In this document: in pieces, positions 23,749-32,930 of the stretch
Layout of the letters: the number at the start of each line of letters is the position of its first letter
Position numbering within the stretch: position 1 is the first letter of the stretch
Assembly (NCBI GenBank): GCA_015490715.1
Contig: WFXH01000029.1
Coordinates: forward strand, 1-64,000
Reading direction: 5' to 3'
Source of the DNA: Saprospiraceae bacterium
GTDB lineage: Bacteria; Bacteroidota; Bacteroidia; Chitinophagales; Saprospiraceae
Length of the DNA: 64,000 bases
The notes under the pieces: generated by a model
What the model was told of the DNA's origin: nothing
The model's database searches: none
Seen by the model: the letters and a program-made list of their open reading frames with translations, nothing else
Translations under genes and position numbers: made by a program

Positions 23749-26193
23749 ATGGTAACAAGGGCAGAACCACTCGCTAAATTTTTATATCCCGAAGACAAGG
23801 CAGAAAATCGATATAAAAACGAGGTCATACGCGACTTCTGGGTATGTGTAGTCTCGAGAGAGTGCAGTATCCTCGCGCGTCGTGAAGTGTTGACGGGCAA
23901 GGCAAACTTTGCCATCACCGGTGAGGGCAAGGAAGTGCCGCAAGTCGTCTTGGCTCGATACTTCCAGAAGGGCGATTTTAGAGCGGGCTATTACCGCGAC
24001 CAGGCGTGGATGTTTGCGCTGGGCATCTGCGATGTGCAAGATTTCTTTGCCCACCTCTACGGTGATCCCGAACACGATCCCTTTTCAGGGGGGCGTCAGT
24101 TTAACAATCACTTCGCCACGCCCTTTATCGATGCGGACGGCAATTGGCTTCCCCTTGCCGAGCGCTACAACATCTCGTCCGATGTCAGTTGCATCGCAGG
24201 CCAGATGGGCCGAGGGCTGGGATTTGCCCTGGCATCGAAAAAGTTTCGAAACTGCCCAGAGTTACATCAATTTTCTGAGCTGTCCAACAACGGAAATGAA
24301 GTATCCTTTATCACGTCGGGCGATGCCGGCTTAGCCGAAGGAGCCTTTTGGGAGACGCTCAACGCCGCCTGCGTCATGCAAGTGCCCGCCGCCTTTAGCA
24401 TTTGGGACGACGGCTACGGCATCTCCGTGCCCATCGAATACCAAATTGCCAAAGCCGATATTTCCAAAATCACCCAAGGCTTTAAAGCCACCAAAACAGA
24501 AAAAGGTCTGTACATCTACACGGCTTATGCATGGGATTATCCCGGCCTGATCAAGACCTACGAAAAGGGTATCGCTCTCGTGCGCAAAGAACACGCCCCT
24601 GCCCTCTTCCACATCAAAGAGTGCACCCAGCCTCTTGGTCATTCCACATCGGGATCTCACGAGCGCTACAAATCGCCCGAGCGCCTCAAATGGGAAGAAG
24701 AAAAAGACGGCATCCGCCACATGGGCGCATGGATGGTCCAGACAGGCATACTCACAGAGGAGCAAATCGAGGCCCTGCGCGAAGAGGCAAAAACCTACGT
24801 GCGCAGCGAAAAAGACAAAGCTTGGAAGCGGTACATCCGATACGGAAAAGACTTGAAAGATCAACTCGCCTCCATCTACAGCGATATCCTATCGAGACAC
24901 GGCAGCGATAGCTACATTCAGGAGCTTGCAGCAAAGCTCCGAAGCCTCAATCCTCCTTTCTGGTACGAAGTGCTGAGCAATGCGCGCCGCTTGGCCTATG
25001 CGATAAAAGATCTCGACGACGAAGCGAGTGCGCGCCTCGACGCATTGATCAACCAATCCATCGACCGAGGTAAGAAAAGCTACAATACCTATCTCTACAG
25101 CGAATCGCCTAAATCACCACTTCATGTTCAGGCCGTTCCTGCCCAGTACGCCCCCGATGCCGAAGAGGTGCCGGGCTATCAAATACTCAACGCCTTTTTC
25201 AAAATAGCCTTTGAAAGGGATCCGAAGCTCTTTGCCTTTGGCGAAGACGTCGGCAAAATAGGCGATGTCAACCAGGGAATGGCGGGATTGCAACAGCTCT
25301 TTGGTGAAGAGCGCGTATTCGATACGGGCATTCGCGAGTGGACGATCGTCGGCCAGGGCCAGGGGATGGCTATGCGCGGCTTACGGCCCATTGCAGAAAT
25401 CCAGTACCTCGATTACTTGCCCTATGCCTTTTCGCCCCTTACCGACGATGTAGCCACCTTGCGTTGGCGATCGCGCAATCAACAGCAGACGCCCGTCATC
25501 ATACGAACGCGCGGACATCGACTTGTGGGCATCTGGCACGCCGGCTCGCCCATCGGCATGCTGGCCAACTCCATGCGCGGCATACACGTCTGCGTACCGC
25601 GCAACTGTACCCAAGCAGCGGGTATGTACAACACCCTCCTTCAAGGCGACGACCCCGCCATAGTGGTCGAAGTGCTCAACGGCTATCGCGTGCGCGAAAA
25701 AATGCCGTCCAATCTCGGCGAATTTACCGTGCCCCTCGGCGTGCCCGAAGTGCTGCGACCGGGCACCGACATCACCCTCGTCACCTATGGAGCTATGGTG
25801 CGCATTTGCCAAGAGGCCTGCCAGCTACTCGAACGCATGGGCATCGACGTCGAGCTTATCGACATACAGACCATTCTGCCCTTCGACATTCACGGTGTCA
25901 TCCTCGAATCGCTCAAAAAGACGGGGAAAATACTCTTTGCCGACGAAGATGTTCCGGGAGGGGCCACTGCCTTTATGATGCAACAGGTCATCGAGCGCCA
26001 GGGCGGATTCGAGTGGCTGGACTACCCCCCACAAACGCTCACCGCCCAACCACATCGCCCCGCCTACTCCAAAGACGGCGAATACTTCAGCAAACCCTCT
26101 GTCGAAGACGTCGTCGAAAAGGTCTACAGCATCGTCCACGAAAAGCCCTGGAGCGCCAAACCCGACTATAGCTTCGAACACAGCCTAAACTGA
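23749..26193 (+). CDS. 2-oxoacid dehydrogenase E1, alpha and beta subunits fused
   Basis: About 814 residues from ATG 23749. The N-terminal half resembles E1 alpha, with TTP-cofactor stretch GDAGLAEGAFWETLNAA and SIWDDGYGISV and the phosphorylation-loop-like HSTSGSHERYKSPERL. The C-terminal half is E1 beta: FGEDVGKIGDVNQGMAGLQ, FDTGIREWTIVGQGQGMA, IDIQTILPFD. Fused E1 of this kind is common in Bacteroidota and feeds acyl groups to a lipoyl E2. Substrate (pyruvate or branched-chain oxoacid) cannot be decided from sequence alone. No E2 or E3 gene is nearby. Confidence 0.88.
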   Translation: MVTRAEPLAKFLYPEDKAENRYKNEVIRDFWVCVVSRECSILARREVLTGKANFAITGEGKEVPQVVLARYFQKGDFRAGYYRDQAWMFALGICDVQDFFAHLYGDPEHDPFSGGRQFNNHFATPFIDADGNWLPLAERYNISSDVSCIAGQMGRGLGFALASKKFRNCPELHQFSELSNNGNEVSFITSGDAGLAEGAFWETLNAACVMQVPAAFSIWDDGYGISVPIEYQIAKADISKITQGFKATKTEKGLYIYTAYAWDYPGLIKTYEKGIALVRKEHAPALFHIKECTQPLGHSTSGSHERYKSPERLKWEEEKDGIRHMGAWMVQTGILTEEQIEALREEAKTYVRSEKDKAWKRYIRYGKDLKDQLASIYSDILSRHGSDSYIQELAAKLRSLNPPFWYEVLSNARRLAYAIKDLDDEASARLDALINQSIDRGKKSYNTYLYSESPKSPLHVQAVPAQYAPDAEEVPGYQILNAFFKIAFERDPKLFAFGEDVGKIGDVNQGMAGLQQLFGEERVFDTGIREWTIVGQGQGMAMRGLRPIAEIQYLDYLPYAFSPLTDDVATLRWRSRNQQQTPVIIRTRGHRLVGIWHAGSPIGMLANSMRGIHVCVPRNCTQAAGMYNTLLQGDDPAIVVEVLNGYRVREKMPSNLGEFTVPLGVPEVLRPGTDITLVTYGAMVRICQEACQLLERMGIDVELIDIQTILPFDIHGVILESLKKTGKILFADEDVPGGATAFMMQQVIERQGGFEWLDYPPQTLTAQPHRPAYSKDGEYFSKPSVEDVVEKVYSIVHEKPWSAKPDYSFEHSLN

Positions 26194-26200
26194 GCCATTG

Positions 26201-26971
26201 GTGTCGGAAAACCTCGTCATCATCCCCACCTACAACGAAAGCGAAAACATCGCACGGCTCATTCCCACGATTATGGGCCTTGAACCGCGCTTTGATGTAC
26301 TTGTCGTCGATGATCACTCCCCCGATGGTACCGCTCAAATTGTGCGCGACCTGCAGCGACAATACCCCGAAAGGCTTCACTTGATCGAGCGCAAGGGCAA
26401 GCTCGGACTCGGTACCGCCTATATCGAGGGTTTTCGCTTCGGCCTGGCGCGTCCCTATCATTTCATCTACGAAATGGATGCCGACTTTTCCCACGACCCG
26501 GCGGATCTACCGCGGCTGCTGCATCACGCGCGCAACGATAGCGACCTCGTCATAGGCTCCCGTTATATTCGCGGAGGGGGCGTCGAAAATTGGCCCACCA
26601 ATCGCCTGCTCCTCTCGCGCGGCGCATCGATCTACGTGCGCCTCATCACCGGCATGCCCATCAAAGATCCCACAGCTGGCTTTGTGTGCTTCCGCCGAAA
26701 AGTGCTCGAAACGATCGACCTCGAAAAAATCCAATTCATCGGCTATGCCTTCCAAATCGAAATGAAATACGCCGCCTACAGCCTGGGCTTCCGCCTCATG
26801 GAAATCCCCATCATCTTTCGCGACCGCATCGAAGGCTCTTCCAAGATGAGCAAAAAAATCATCCGCGAAGCTATCACCGGTGTACTCAAAATCAAACTCA
26901 ACAGCTTTAAACGCCATTACTACCGCAAACCCACCCTCACCGCCCCACAGCCCAAAGCCTCTCAACCATGA
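26201..26971 (+). CDS. Polyprenol-phosphate mannosyltransferase-like GT2 (DPM1 type)
   Basis: GTG at 26201 (TTG one codon before it is equally possible) gives about 256 residues. GT2 fold: VIIPTYNESENIARLI, VLVVDDHSPDGTA, then DADFSHDP (DxD-like), GSRYIRGGGVENWP and the PFAM DPM1 pattern DPTAGFVCFRR; the C-terminal EIPIIFRDRIEGSSKMSKKI matches dolichol/polyprenol monophosphomannose synthases. These make lipid-linked mannose at the cytoplasmic face of the membrane. The gene ends with a 4-base overlap with the next gene. Confidence 0.9.
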   Translation: MSENLVIIPTYNESENIARLIPTIMGLEPRFDVLVVDDHSPDGTAQIVRDLQRQYPERLHLIERKGKLGLGTAYIEGFRFGLARPYHFIYEMDADFSHDPADLPRLLHHARNDSDLVIGSRYIRGGGVENWPTNRLLLSRGASIYVRLITGMPIKDPTAGFVCFRRKVLETIDLEKIQFIGYAFQIEMKYAAYSLGFRLMEIPIIFRDRIEGSSKMSKKIIREAITGVLKIKLNSFKRHYYRKPTLTAPQPKASQP

Positions 26972-27246
26972 AAAAAAAGGCCCACGCAACGCTCAAACAA
27001 CTCGAACACATCGTGCGACAGGCCGGTTTCGCTATCCGTTACGAAAAGGGACACTTCCAATCCGGCTGGTGTCGCGTCAAAGACCGCAACATCATCCTCA
27101 TCAATCGATTTTATCCCCCCGAGGTGCGCCTGCACATCCTATTGAATATCATCGACACCCTTGACCTTGCGTCACAAATTACAGATCCGCAAGACCTCGA
27201 TTTCATTCAATCGTTACGAAGACATCAAAAGAGCTCATCTACCTGA
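26968..27246 (+). CDS. Small conserved Bacteroidota protein (92 aa)
   Basis: The ATG overlaps the previous gene by 4 bases, so the two are translationally coupled. The sequence (YEKGHFQSGWCRVKDRNIILINRFYPPEVRLHILLNI) resembles a short family widespread in Bacteroidota with the pattern GxFxSGxC-x(n)-xVVxINKxF, of unknown function. No signal peptide. It sits between a mannosyltransferase and an MBL hydrolase. Confidence 0.75.
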   Translation: MKKKAHATLKQLEHIVRQAGFAIRYEKGHFQSGWCRVKDRNIILINRFYPPEVRLHILLNIIDTLDLASQITDPQDLDFIQSLRRHQKSSST

Positions 27247-27249
27247 GGC

Positions 27250-28029
27250 ATGCCCGCATTGCAGGTCACACTCCTCGGCACTGGTACTTCACAGGGCATC
27301 CCCGTCATTGGATGCACCTGCGCCACTTGCCGGAGTCCGGACCCACGCGACAAGCGCTTGCGCTCTTCCCTACGTATCTCCTCTGAGCAGACCCATATTG
27401 TCATCGACACCGGGCCCGACTTCCGCCAGCAAATGCTGCAATGGGGACCACCGCAGCTCGACGCTGTCGTCTTTACCCACGAACACAACGACCACATCGC
27501 AGGGTTGGACGACATTCGCCCGTACTACTTTCGACAAAGACGACCTATCCCTCTGTACGGCTTGCCTCGCGTGCTCGACAACATCCAAAAGCGCTTCGAT
27601 TATCTCTTTTCCAACACCTCCTATCCAGGCATCCCTTCCGTACATCTACACGAACTCACTCCCTATACGCCCCTCTACATTGGGGACATCACCCTCCTGC
27701 CGCTTACCGTCTATCACGGCCAACTCCTCATCCTGGGATTCAAAATAGGCAATCTGGCGTATCTCACCGATGTCAAAACCATCCCCGACGAAACCCTTGC
27801 ACATCTTCACGGTTTAGACACGCTCATCCTCAACGCCCTCCAGCCAACGCCTCATCACTCCCATTTAAGCCTTGGAGAAGCCTTACAATGGATCGATGAT
27901 CTCAAACCACGTCGGGCATTCCTCACCCATTTGTCCCATCACTTAGGGCCCCATCGATCATTGGTTGATCAATTGCCCCCCCACGTCACACCTGCCTACG
28001 ACGGACTGACAATCGAGGTAAAGTGTTGA
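27250..28029 (+). CDS. Metallo-beta-lactamase fold hydrolase (PhnP-like)
   Basis: A 259-residue protein with the MBL motif FTHEHNDHIAGLDDI (HxHxDH) and IDTGPDFRQQML, as well as a zinc-binding-like CTCATC near the N-terminus and LTHLSHHLGPH near the C-terminus. This combination fits PhnP/RNase-Z-like phosphodiesterases of the MBL superfamily (GTGTSQGIPVIGC is close to the PhnP opening). A cyclic phosphate or nucleotide substrate is likely but not shown. It begins 4 bases after the small 92-residue gene. Confidence 0.85.
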   Translation: MPALQVTLLGTGTSQGIPVIGCTCATCRSPDPRDKRLRSSLRISSEQTHIVIDTGPDFRQQMLQWGPPQLDAVVFTHEHNDHIAGLDDIRPYYFRQRRPIPLYGLPRVLDNIQKRFDYLFSNTSYPGIPSVHLHELTPYTPLYIGDITLLPLTVYHGQLLILGFKIGNLAYLTDVKTIPDETLAHLHGLDTLILNALQPTPHHSHLSLGEALQWIDDLKPRRAFLTHLSHHLGPHRSLVDQLPPHVTPAYDGLTIEVKC

Positions 28030-28189
28030 TGGCGCACAATTTTATACCCTCTGTACCCAGCGTTCGACCATTTTACACCACAGAGTGCATCATTTAATAA
28101 TGTACGACTTCGGCGCGTTTTATTGGTATGAAATGGTTGGTCAAATAGTTGATGAAAACTCTGCATAGGAGGTACATTTACGGTTGAAC

Positions 28190-29176
28190 ATGCATCCAGC
28201 AAATCGATATCGAAAGTGGATAGCCATCTTCGCTTTTATCCTTTGGATGGTCTTCCCCACAAGGGGGCAGATCTACACATTGAACAACCTTTGGACGATG
28301 CCCCTGTCTTCGGACAACGCGGCCATGAGTTCGCTGGACGACCACACCCATTTTACGGTCTACTACAAGAGCCTGTGGGTCGACTTTGAGGGAGCACCAA
28401 AGGTGTTTTATTTCAGCTTCCAGAGGCCGAGCAACTACTGGTTTGGGAGTTATGGAGTCGACATGCGCAAGGAGCAAGCGGGCTTAGATCGCAAAGAGCG
28501 CTGGAGTGCGTGGCTCGCCGTCGAAGTGCCTTTGCGACAGGGCAGACTGGCTTTGGCCATTCGCAGTGGCCTGTACCAATGGCGCCTCAGTGGAAGTCAG
28601 GTGCGCACTCCCGAAGGATTTTACCAGGGGCTCATCGCCCATGCCGACCCCATCTTGCCTCAAAGTACCTATCAGGCCAATACGGGCTTTGTCAATCTCT
28701 CCCTGGCCATGCGCTTGTGGGCAGTCGAGTGGCAGATGAGCCTCATCCATTTATTGATTGCTCCCTGGCGCGCCCTATCGTATGGTCGATATGCACCCTC
28801 CCCGGTGATCACCACGACACTGCGCTACCGTTATAATCTTTCATATGGCTTGCGGATAAATAGTTATGTGCGCGCTGCTGTGGAACACAACCGATGGCAT
28901 GCCCAGAGTGGGGTGACGGTGAGCGGAGGACGCTTCTACCGCGGCGGAGTGGGATTACTGTGGGTAAAGCCTTTGCGCATAAGCAGTATCCTGTTGAATG
29001 CAGGCTTTCAGATCCAGCCGCAATTGTACATGGACCTCGCCTACACTCTACCCTTGGGAGATGTGCGCAGACTCACGTCCTCAGAAGGCTTTGAAATCGC
29101 GCTGCAATACAGCATCCTCTCGAGGCGAAAATTGCCCAAACGACACATTATTATCCACAATCCCGTCATGTTCTAA
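28190..29176 (+). CDS. PorP/SprF family type IX secretion system outer-membrane protein
   Basis: About 328 residues from ATG 28190 (a TTG two codons upstream is in frame). A signal peptide (ending FPTRGQ) is followed by a barrel with the family features: the opening QIYTLNNLWTMPLSSDNAAMS, SGLYQWRL, then alternating strands ending GFEIALQYSIL. PorP/SprF proteins assist T9SS and are usually placed just before gldK/porK, as here. A TACATTTA box one base off the -7 consensus is at 28173-28180, and a strong copy of the TATGAAATGG motif lies 50 bases before the start. Confidence 0.88.
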   Translation: MHPANRYRKWIAIFAFILWMVFPTRGQIYTLNNLWTMPLSSDNAAMSSLDDHTHFTVYYKSLWVDFEGAPKVFYFSFQRPSNYWFGSYGVDMRKEQAGLDRKERWSAWLAVEVPLRQGRLALAIRSGLYQWRLSGSQVRTPEGFYQGLIAHADPILPQSTYQANTGFVNLSLAMRLWAVEWQMSLIHLLIAPWRALSYGRYAPSPVITTTLRYRYNLSYGLRINSYVRAAVEHNRWHAQSGVTVSGGRFYRGGVGLLWVKPLRISSILLNAGFQIQPQLYMDLAYTLPLGDVRRLTSSEGFEIALQYSILSRRKLPKRHIIIHNPVMF

Positions 29177-29292
29177 AATTAATGGATATATTTGCATCTT
29201 CGAGTGGTGCAGGTTGGCCCGTTGGAAGATCTGGGTTGAGGAAAAATTTGGTATTGAATTTGGATTTTCTTGGTTTGTTATAATTAACCGTA

Positions 29293-29300
29293 TAACTTTG
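29293..29300 (+). promoter_or_regulatory. Promoter of gldK (-7 TAACTTTG, -33 TTG at 29270-29272)
   Basis: TAACTTTG is preceded at 20 bases by TTG (29270-29272), a textbook Bacteroidota spacing. It implies the T9SS core can be transcribed separately from porP. Confidence 0.7.
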
Positions 29301-29353
29301 CGTTTGTGTTTTATCGCAAAACGGCTTACTGGGTGTTGAAAAATGTACGGCGA

Positions 29354-30592
29354 ATGAACAACAAAAGGTGTCCGGCCGGGTGGGCTGTATTGATTGCAGC
29401 GATGGTCATATCGAGCTGTGGCACGCAGCAAACGGGCGAATTGATTGGCGTGCCCAACAGGCCAAAGTGGAAGGGAATACAGCCGTATGGTATGGTCTAC
29501 GTTCCCTCCGGTGTCACGCAAATTGGCCAGTCGGATGAAGACATTTTCCACCTGAGGATCAACCGCCCAAAGACCATCTCCATTCAGGGATTCTTCATGG
29601 ACGACACGGAAATCACCAATAACGAATATCGCCAGTTTGTCTATTGGGTACGTGACTCGATCGCACATACCATCTTGGGCGACTTCATCGAAGACGAAGA
29701 CGGTAACACGTACATCGACTGGGATGTAGAAATCGATTGGGAAGACGAGCTCTTGGATGAAATGTACTATCAGGGCGATATGGCACTGCCCGGCAAGCGC
29801 GAGCTCAATGTCGAGCTCTTCGAATACGAGTACACCTGGATCGACTGGCAAAAAGCCGCACGCGATAAAAACGCGCGACGTACCGAACTGGTCAAACGCG
29901 AAAAAGTCAACATCTATCCCGATACCCTGGTATGGATACGCGACTTTGTATACAGCTACAACGAACCACTGACGCGAAATTACTTCTCCCATCCCGCTTA
30001 TGACGATTATCCCGTCGTAGGTGTCAATTGGAAGCAGGCCAAAGCCTTTTGCCACTGGCGCACCCAACTGTGGAACAAGTACAAAGACGATCCCTTCAAT
30101 ACCGAAGACTTTCGACTACCCACCGAATTTGAATGGGAATACGCTGCGCGCGGAGGTCATTTGAGTGCTCCATATCCTTGGGGAGGCTACTATCTGCGCA
30201 ACAAAAAGGGATGCCTGCTGGCCAACTTCAAGCCCGGCCGCGGCAATTATCCCGAAGATGGCGGCCTACAGACTGTCAAAGCCGATGCGTATTTCCCCAA
30301 CGACTACGGACTGTACAACATGGCCGGCAACGTAGCAGAATGGACAGAAAGCGCTTACTTCGACAATGCCTTCAACTACATCCACGACCTCAATCCCAAT
30401 ATCAAATACGACGCAGCGAACGACGATCCCGAAGTCTACAAGCGCAAAGTCATCCGCGGAGGATCGTGGAAGGATATCGGCTACTACCTCCAAACTGGTA
30501 CGCGCCACTGGGAGTATCAAGACTCCGCAAAATCCTATATCGGCTTCCGCTGTGTCTTAACCTTTATGGGACGATCCATCCATGACTTTTAA
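29354..30592 (+). CDS. gldK: GldK/PorK lipoprotein of the type IX secretion system
   Basis: About 412 residues from ATG 29354 (MNNKRCPAGWAVLIAAM...VISSCG, lipobox). The rest has the sulfatase-modifying-factor-like fold that GldK shares with FGE: DDTEITNNEYRQFVYWV, FRLPTEFEWEYAARGG, NDYGLYNMAGNVAEWTES, VIRGGSWKDIGYY and GFRCVL. GldK forms, with GldN, the periplasmic ring bound to the outer membrane in T9SS. An earlier in-frame ATG belongs to the promoter region. The gene starts the gldKLMN cluster. Confidence 0.95.
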   Translation: MNNKRCPAGWAVLIAAMVISSCGTQQTGELIGVPNRPKWKGIQPYGMVYVPSGVTQIGQSDEDIFHLRINRPKTISIQGFFMDDTEITNNEYRQFVYWVRDSIAHTILGDFIEDEDGNTYIDWDVEIDWEDELLDEMYYQGDMALPGKRELNVELFEYEYTWIDWQKAARDKNARRTELVKREKVNIYPDTLVWIRDFVYSYNEPLTRNYFSHPAYDDYPVVGVNWKQAKAFCHWRTQLWNKYKDDPFNTEDFRLPTEFEWEYAARGGHLSAPYPWGGYYLRNKKGCLLANFKPGRGNYPEDGGLQTVKADAYFPNDYGLYNMAGNVAEWTESAYFDNAFNYIHDLNPNIKYDAANDDPEVYKRKVIRGGSWKDIGYYLQTGTRHWEYQDSAKSYIGFRCVLTFMGRSIHDF

Positions 30593-30723
30593 TGTGGAAA
30601 ATTGTTCTGCGTGCTTACTCTGGCCCAATTCAATGAGTGCATAGTACGCATTGAAATGACGTATGTAAACGAGGAGTAGTGGCAAAATCACTTTGAAATA
30701 CGTAACCAAAAACTTGTATAACA

Positions 30724-31302
30724 ATGGCGTTTTACAAAAGCAAGAAGTTTAAGTACATTAAGAATCTGCTCATCGGTATTGGCGCATCGATCGTGATGCT
30801 CGGTGCATTGGGCAAGATCAATGCGTATCCATGGGGCAGCATGGCCATTACCGCGGGTCTCACGACCGAGGCCATTATCTTTTTCATTCTGGGTATTCTC
30901 CCCCCAGAGGAGACGTATTATTGGGAAAAACTCTATCCCGGGCTCAACGACTACCATGCACAAATTTCCCCACTTACCGCAGGGCCGGGGCAGGGTTTGG
31001 ATCCCAATTTCGTCCAAAACAGCTTGCAGGAGATGCTCAAAGAACTGCAGACCATGTCTCGCAGTCTTGCTTCCCTGAAGGCCCTTCAAGAAGTGGACTT
31101 CAGCAAGACCAAAGACCACCTCAAAGCCGTGGATGATTTCTATGCCAAGGTAGTCGAGACGATGCAAGTGATCAGCGAAACGGCGGAAGACACCAAGCAA
31201 TACCGCGAAGCACTCAGTGCGTTAAATCGCAATCTCGCCGCACTCAACTCCGTCTACGGCAATGTGCTGTCTGCCTTCCGCAGTGGATTGGCCAATGTGT
31301 GA
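30724..31302 (+). CDS. gldL: GldL/PorL inner-membrane motor subunit of T9SS
   Basis: 192 residues with the GldL N-terminus: MAFYKSKKFKYIKNLLIGIGASIVMLGALGK and, after a short loop, AITAGLTTEAIIFFILGI, the two transmembrane helices that form the proton-powered motor with GldM. A conserved glutamate in the second helix (TTEAIIF) is thought to take part in proton flow. The rest is a cytoplasmic helical tail. It follows gldK by about 130 bases. Confidence 0.95.
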   Translation: MAFYKSKKFKYIKNLLIGIGASIVMLGALGKINAYPWGSMAITAGLTTEAIIFFILGILPPEETYYWEKLYPGLNDYHAQISPLTAGPGQGLDPNFVQNSLQEMLKELQTMSRSLASLKALQEVDFSKTKDHLKAVDDFYAKVVETMQVISETAEDTKQYREALSALNRNLAALNSVYGNVLSAFRSGLANV

Positions 31303-31346
31303 TTAAAACAGTGATTAATATTAAGCTCAAATAAACTTCAATAGCG

Positions 31347-32912
31347 ATGTCCATCCCGAAGGAACCGCGCCAGATCATGATCAACATCATGTACTTGGTG
31401 TTGACCGCCCTACTGGCTCTCAACGTATCGGCCGAAATCTTCAACGCCTTTAAGATGATCGATCGCGGCCTCAACAGTGCAGCCAAATCTCTCGACGACA
31501 AAAACGCCAAAATGGCCGAGACGATCATCAAAAATGCCGAAGCCAACAAGCGGTACGAAAAGTACAAAGAGCGCGTCCCCCTTGCTCAGCAATATTCCCG
31601 AGAATTGACGCAGTACATCGACTCCATCATCACCTATCTGATCGACCAAACCGGCAACAAAAACGGCGTGATCGACGAAGGGGACAAGCGCTACGACGGA
31701 GAGTGGAAGGGTATTCGCGATAAGGATATCACCACACGATACCTCGTCGATCAAGGCAAAGGCGAAGAGCTCAAAAGGAAAATCCTCGAATACCGAGAAA
31801 AGTTTCTCGCCCTGGCCGACAGCGGCGATATCCATAAGTTGGAACCAGAGATCCCGCTCGTCATCGACGATACTTCGTGGAAAAAATCGCGTACGCGACG
31901 CCGCAACTGGGCAGACTTCGTCTTCAACCACATGCCCGTAGGGGCGACTATACCGATCCTCACGAAGTTTAAAACCGACGCCAAAAACGCCGAATCGGCA
32001 GTGCTCAGCTATCTCTTCGACAAAGTGGGTGGTGGTAAGCTTGAGCTGGAAAATTTCTTTCCCCTCTCGTCACCTAAAAAGTCGTATGTTGTGGTCGGCG
32101 AGCCGTACGAAACGGAAATCAGCTTAGGAGCTTCCGCCGGTGAATCGTCCAAAGCCAAGATTGAAATCTTTGTCAACGGCCAAAAGCTCCCAACTCAAGA
32201 CGGCGTAGCAAAGTGGCGCGTGGTACCCAAATCCGTAGGCGTCAAAAAGTACAAGGTCACCATCCGATTGACCAACCCGGTGACCAAAGAGGTCAAGGAA
32301 TTTTCGAAGACCTTCGAATACGAGGTTGGACAGCGTTCGGTGAGTATCTCCCTGGATAAAATGAACGTCTTTTACATCGGCGTCGACAATCCCATTACGG
32401 TATCCGCATCGGGCGTGTCGACCAATGCGCTCCAAGTCAAGGGCGAAGGCATCACCATCACGCGCGATCCCAATGGCGGAGCAGGTGACTACATCGTGCG
32501 CGCGAACAAACCCGGCAAAGCCAAAATCATCCTCACCGCCAACGGTCAGCACCTCGGCACGTTCGAGTACCGCGTCAAGCGTATACCCGATCCCACACCC
32601 ATGTTGGGCAAGTACAAGGGAGGCGTCATCGGCAATGGTACCTTTAAAGCCTTTAATGCCCTGCGCGCCGCGCTTCCAGGCTTTGATTTCGACGCCAAAT
32701 GTAGAATAGTAGGCTTCCGCATGGTGCGCCTACCCAAGCGAAAAGATCCACAAATCGCAGACAACAAGGGAGGAAAATACGGAAGCGAAGCCCTCCGTCT
32801 GCGCAACCTCGCCAAGCCGGGAGACAAGTTTTTCTTCGAAAACATCAAGGCCAAGTGCCCCGGCGACAAAGCGGCACGTACCTTGTCACAGATGGTCTTT
32901 AACATTCGCTAA
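31347..32912 (+). CDS. gldM: GldM/PorM motor/periplasmic shaft of T9SS
   Basis: 521 residues, the usual GldM size. A single N-terminal transmembrane helix (IMINIMYLVLTALLALNVSAEIFNAF) with the start SIPKEPRQ... is followed by a helical and several beta-rich periplasmic domains (D1-D4), e.g. GDYIVRANKPGKAKIILTANG. GldM pairs with GldL in the motor and reaches across the periplasm to the GldK/GldN ring. Confidence 0.95.
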   Translation: MSIPKEPRQIMINIMYLVLTALLALNVSAEIFNAFKMIDRGLNSAAKSLDDKNAKMAETIIKNAEANKRYEKYKERVPLAQQYSRELTQYIDSIITYLIDQTGNKNGVIDEGDKRYDGEWKGIRDKDITTRYLVDQGKGEELKRKILEYREKFLALADSGDIHKLEPEIPLVIDDTSWKKSRTRRRNWADFVFNHMPVGATIPILTKFKTDAKNAESAVLSYLFDKVGGGKLELENFFPLSSPKKSYVVVGEPYETEISLGASAGESSKAKIEIFVNGQKLPTQDGVAKWRVVPKSVGVKKYKVTIRLTNPVTKEVKEFSKTFEYEVGQRSVSISLDKMNVFYIGVDNPITVSASGVSTNALQVKGEGITITRDPNGGAGDYIVRANKPGKAKIILTANGQHLGTFEYRVKRIPDPTPMLGKYKGGVIGNGTFKAFNALRAALPGFDFDAKCRIVGFRMVRLPKRKDPQIADNKGGKYGSEALRLRNLAKPGDKFFFENIKAKCPGDKAARTLSQMVFNIR

Positions 32913-32930
32913 TTACCAAAAGATAGGGTC

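Noticed and set aside
25338-26171. Plus-strand frame of 277 codons inside the E1 gene
   Set aside because: Very R/H/A/T rich, typical of an out-of-frame reading of GC-rich coding DNA; the E1 frame has all conserved motifs.
28120-28153. A leader peptide MKWLVK at the motif before porP (ATG AAA TGG TTG GTC AAA TAG)
   Set aside because: The motif often contains ATGAAATGGTTG by its own sequence, and other copies lack ATG or run out of frame, so the peptide is likely a coincidence.
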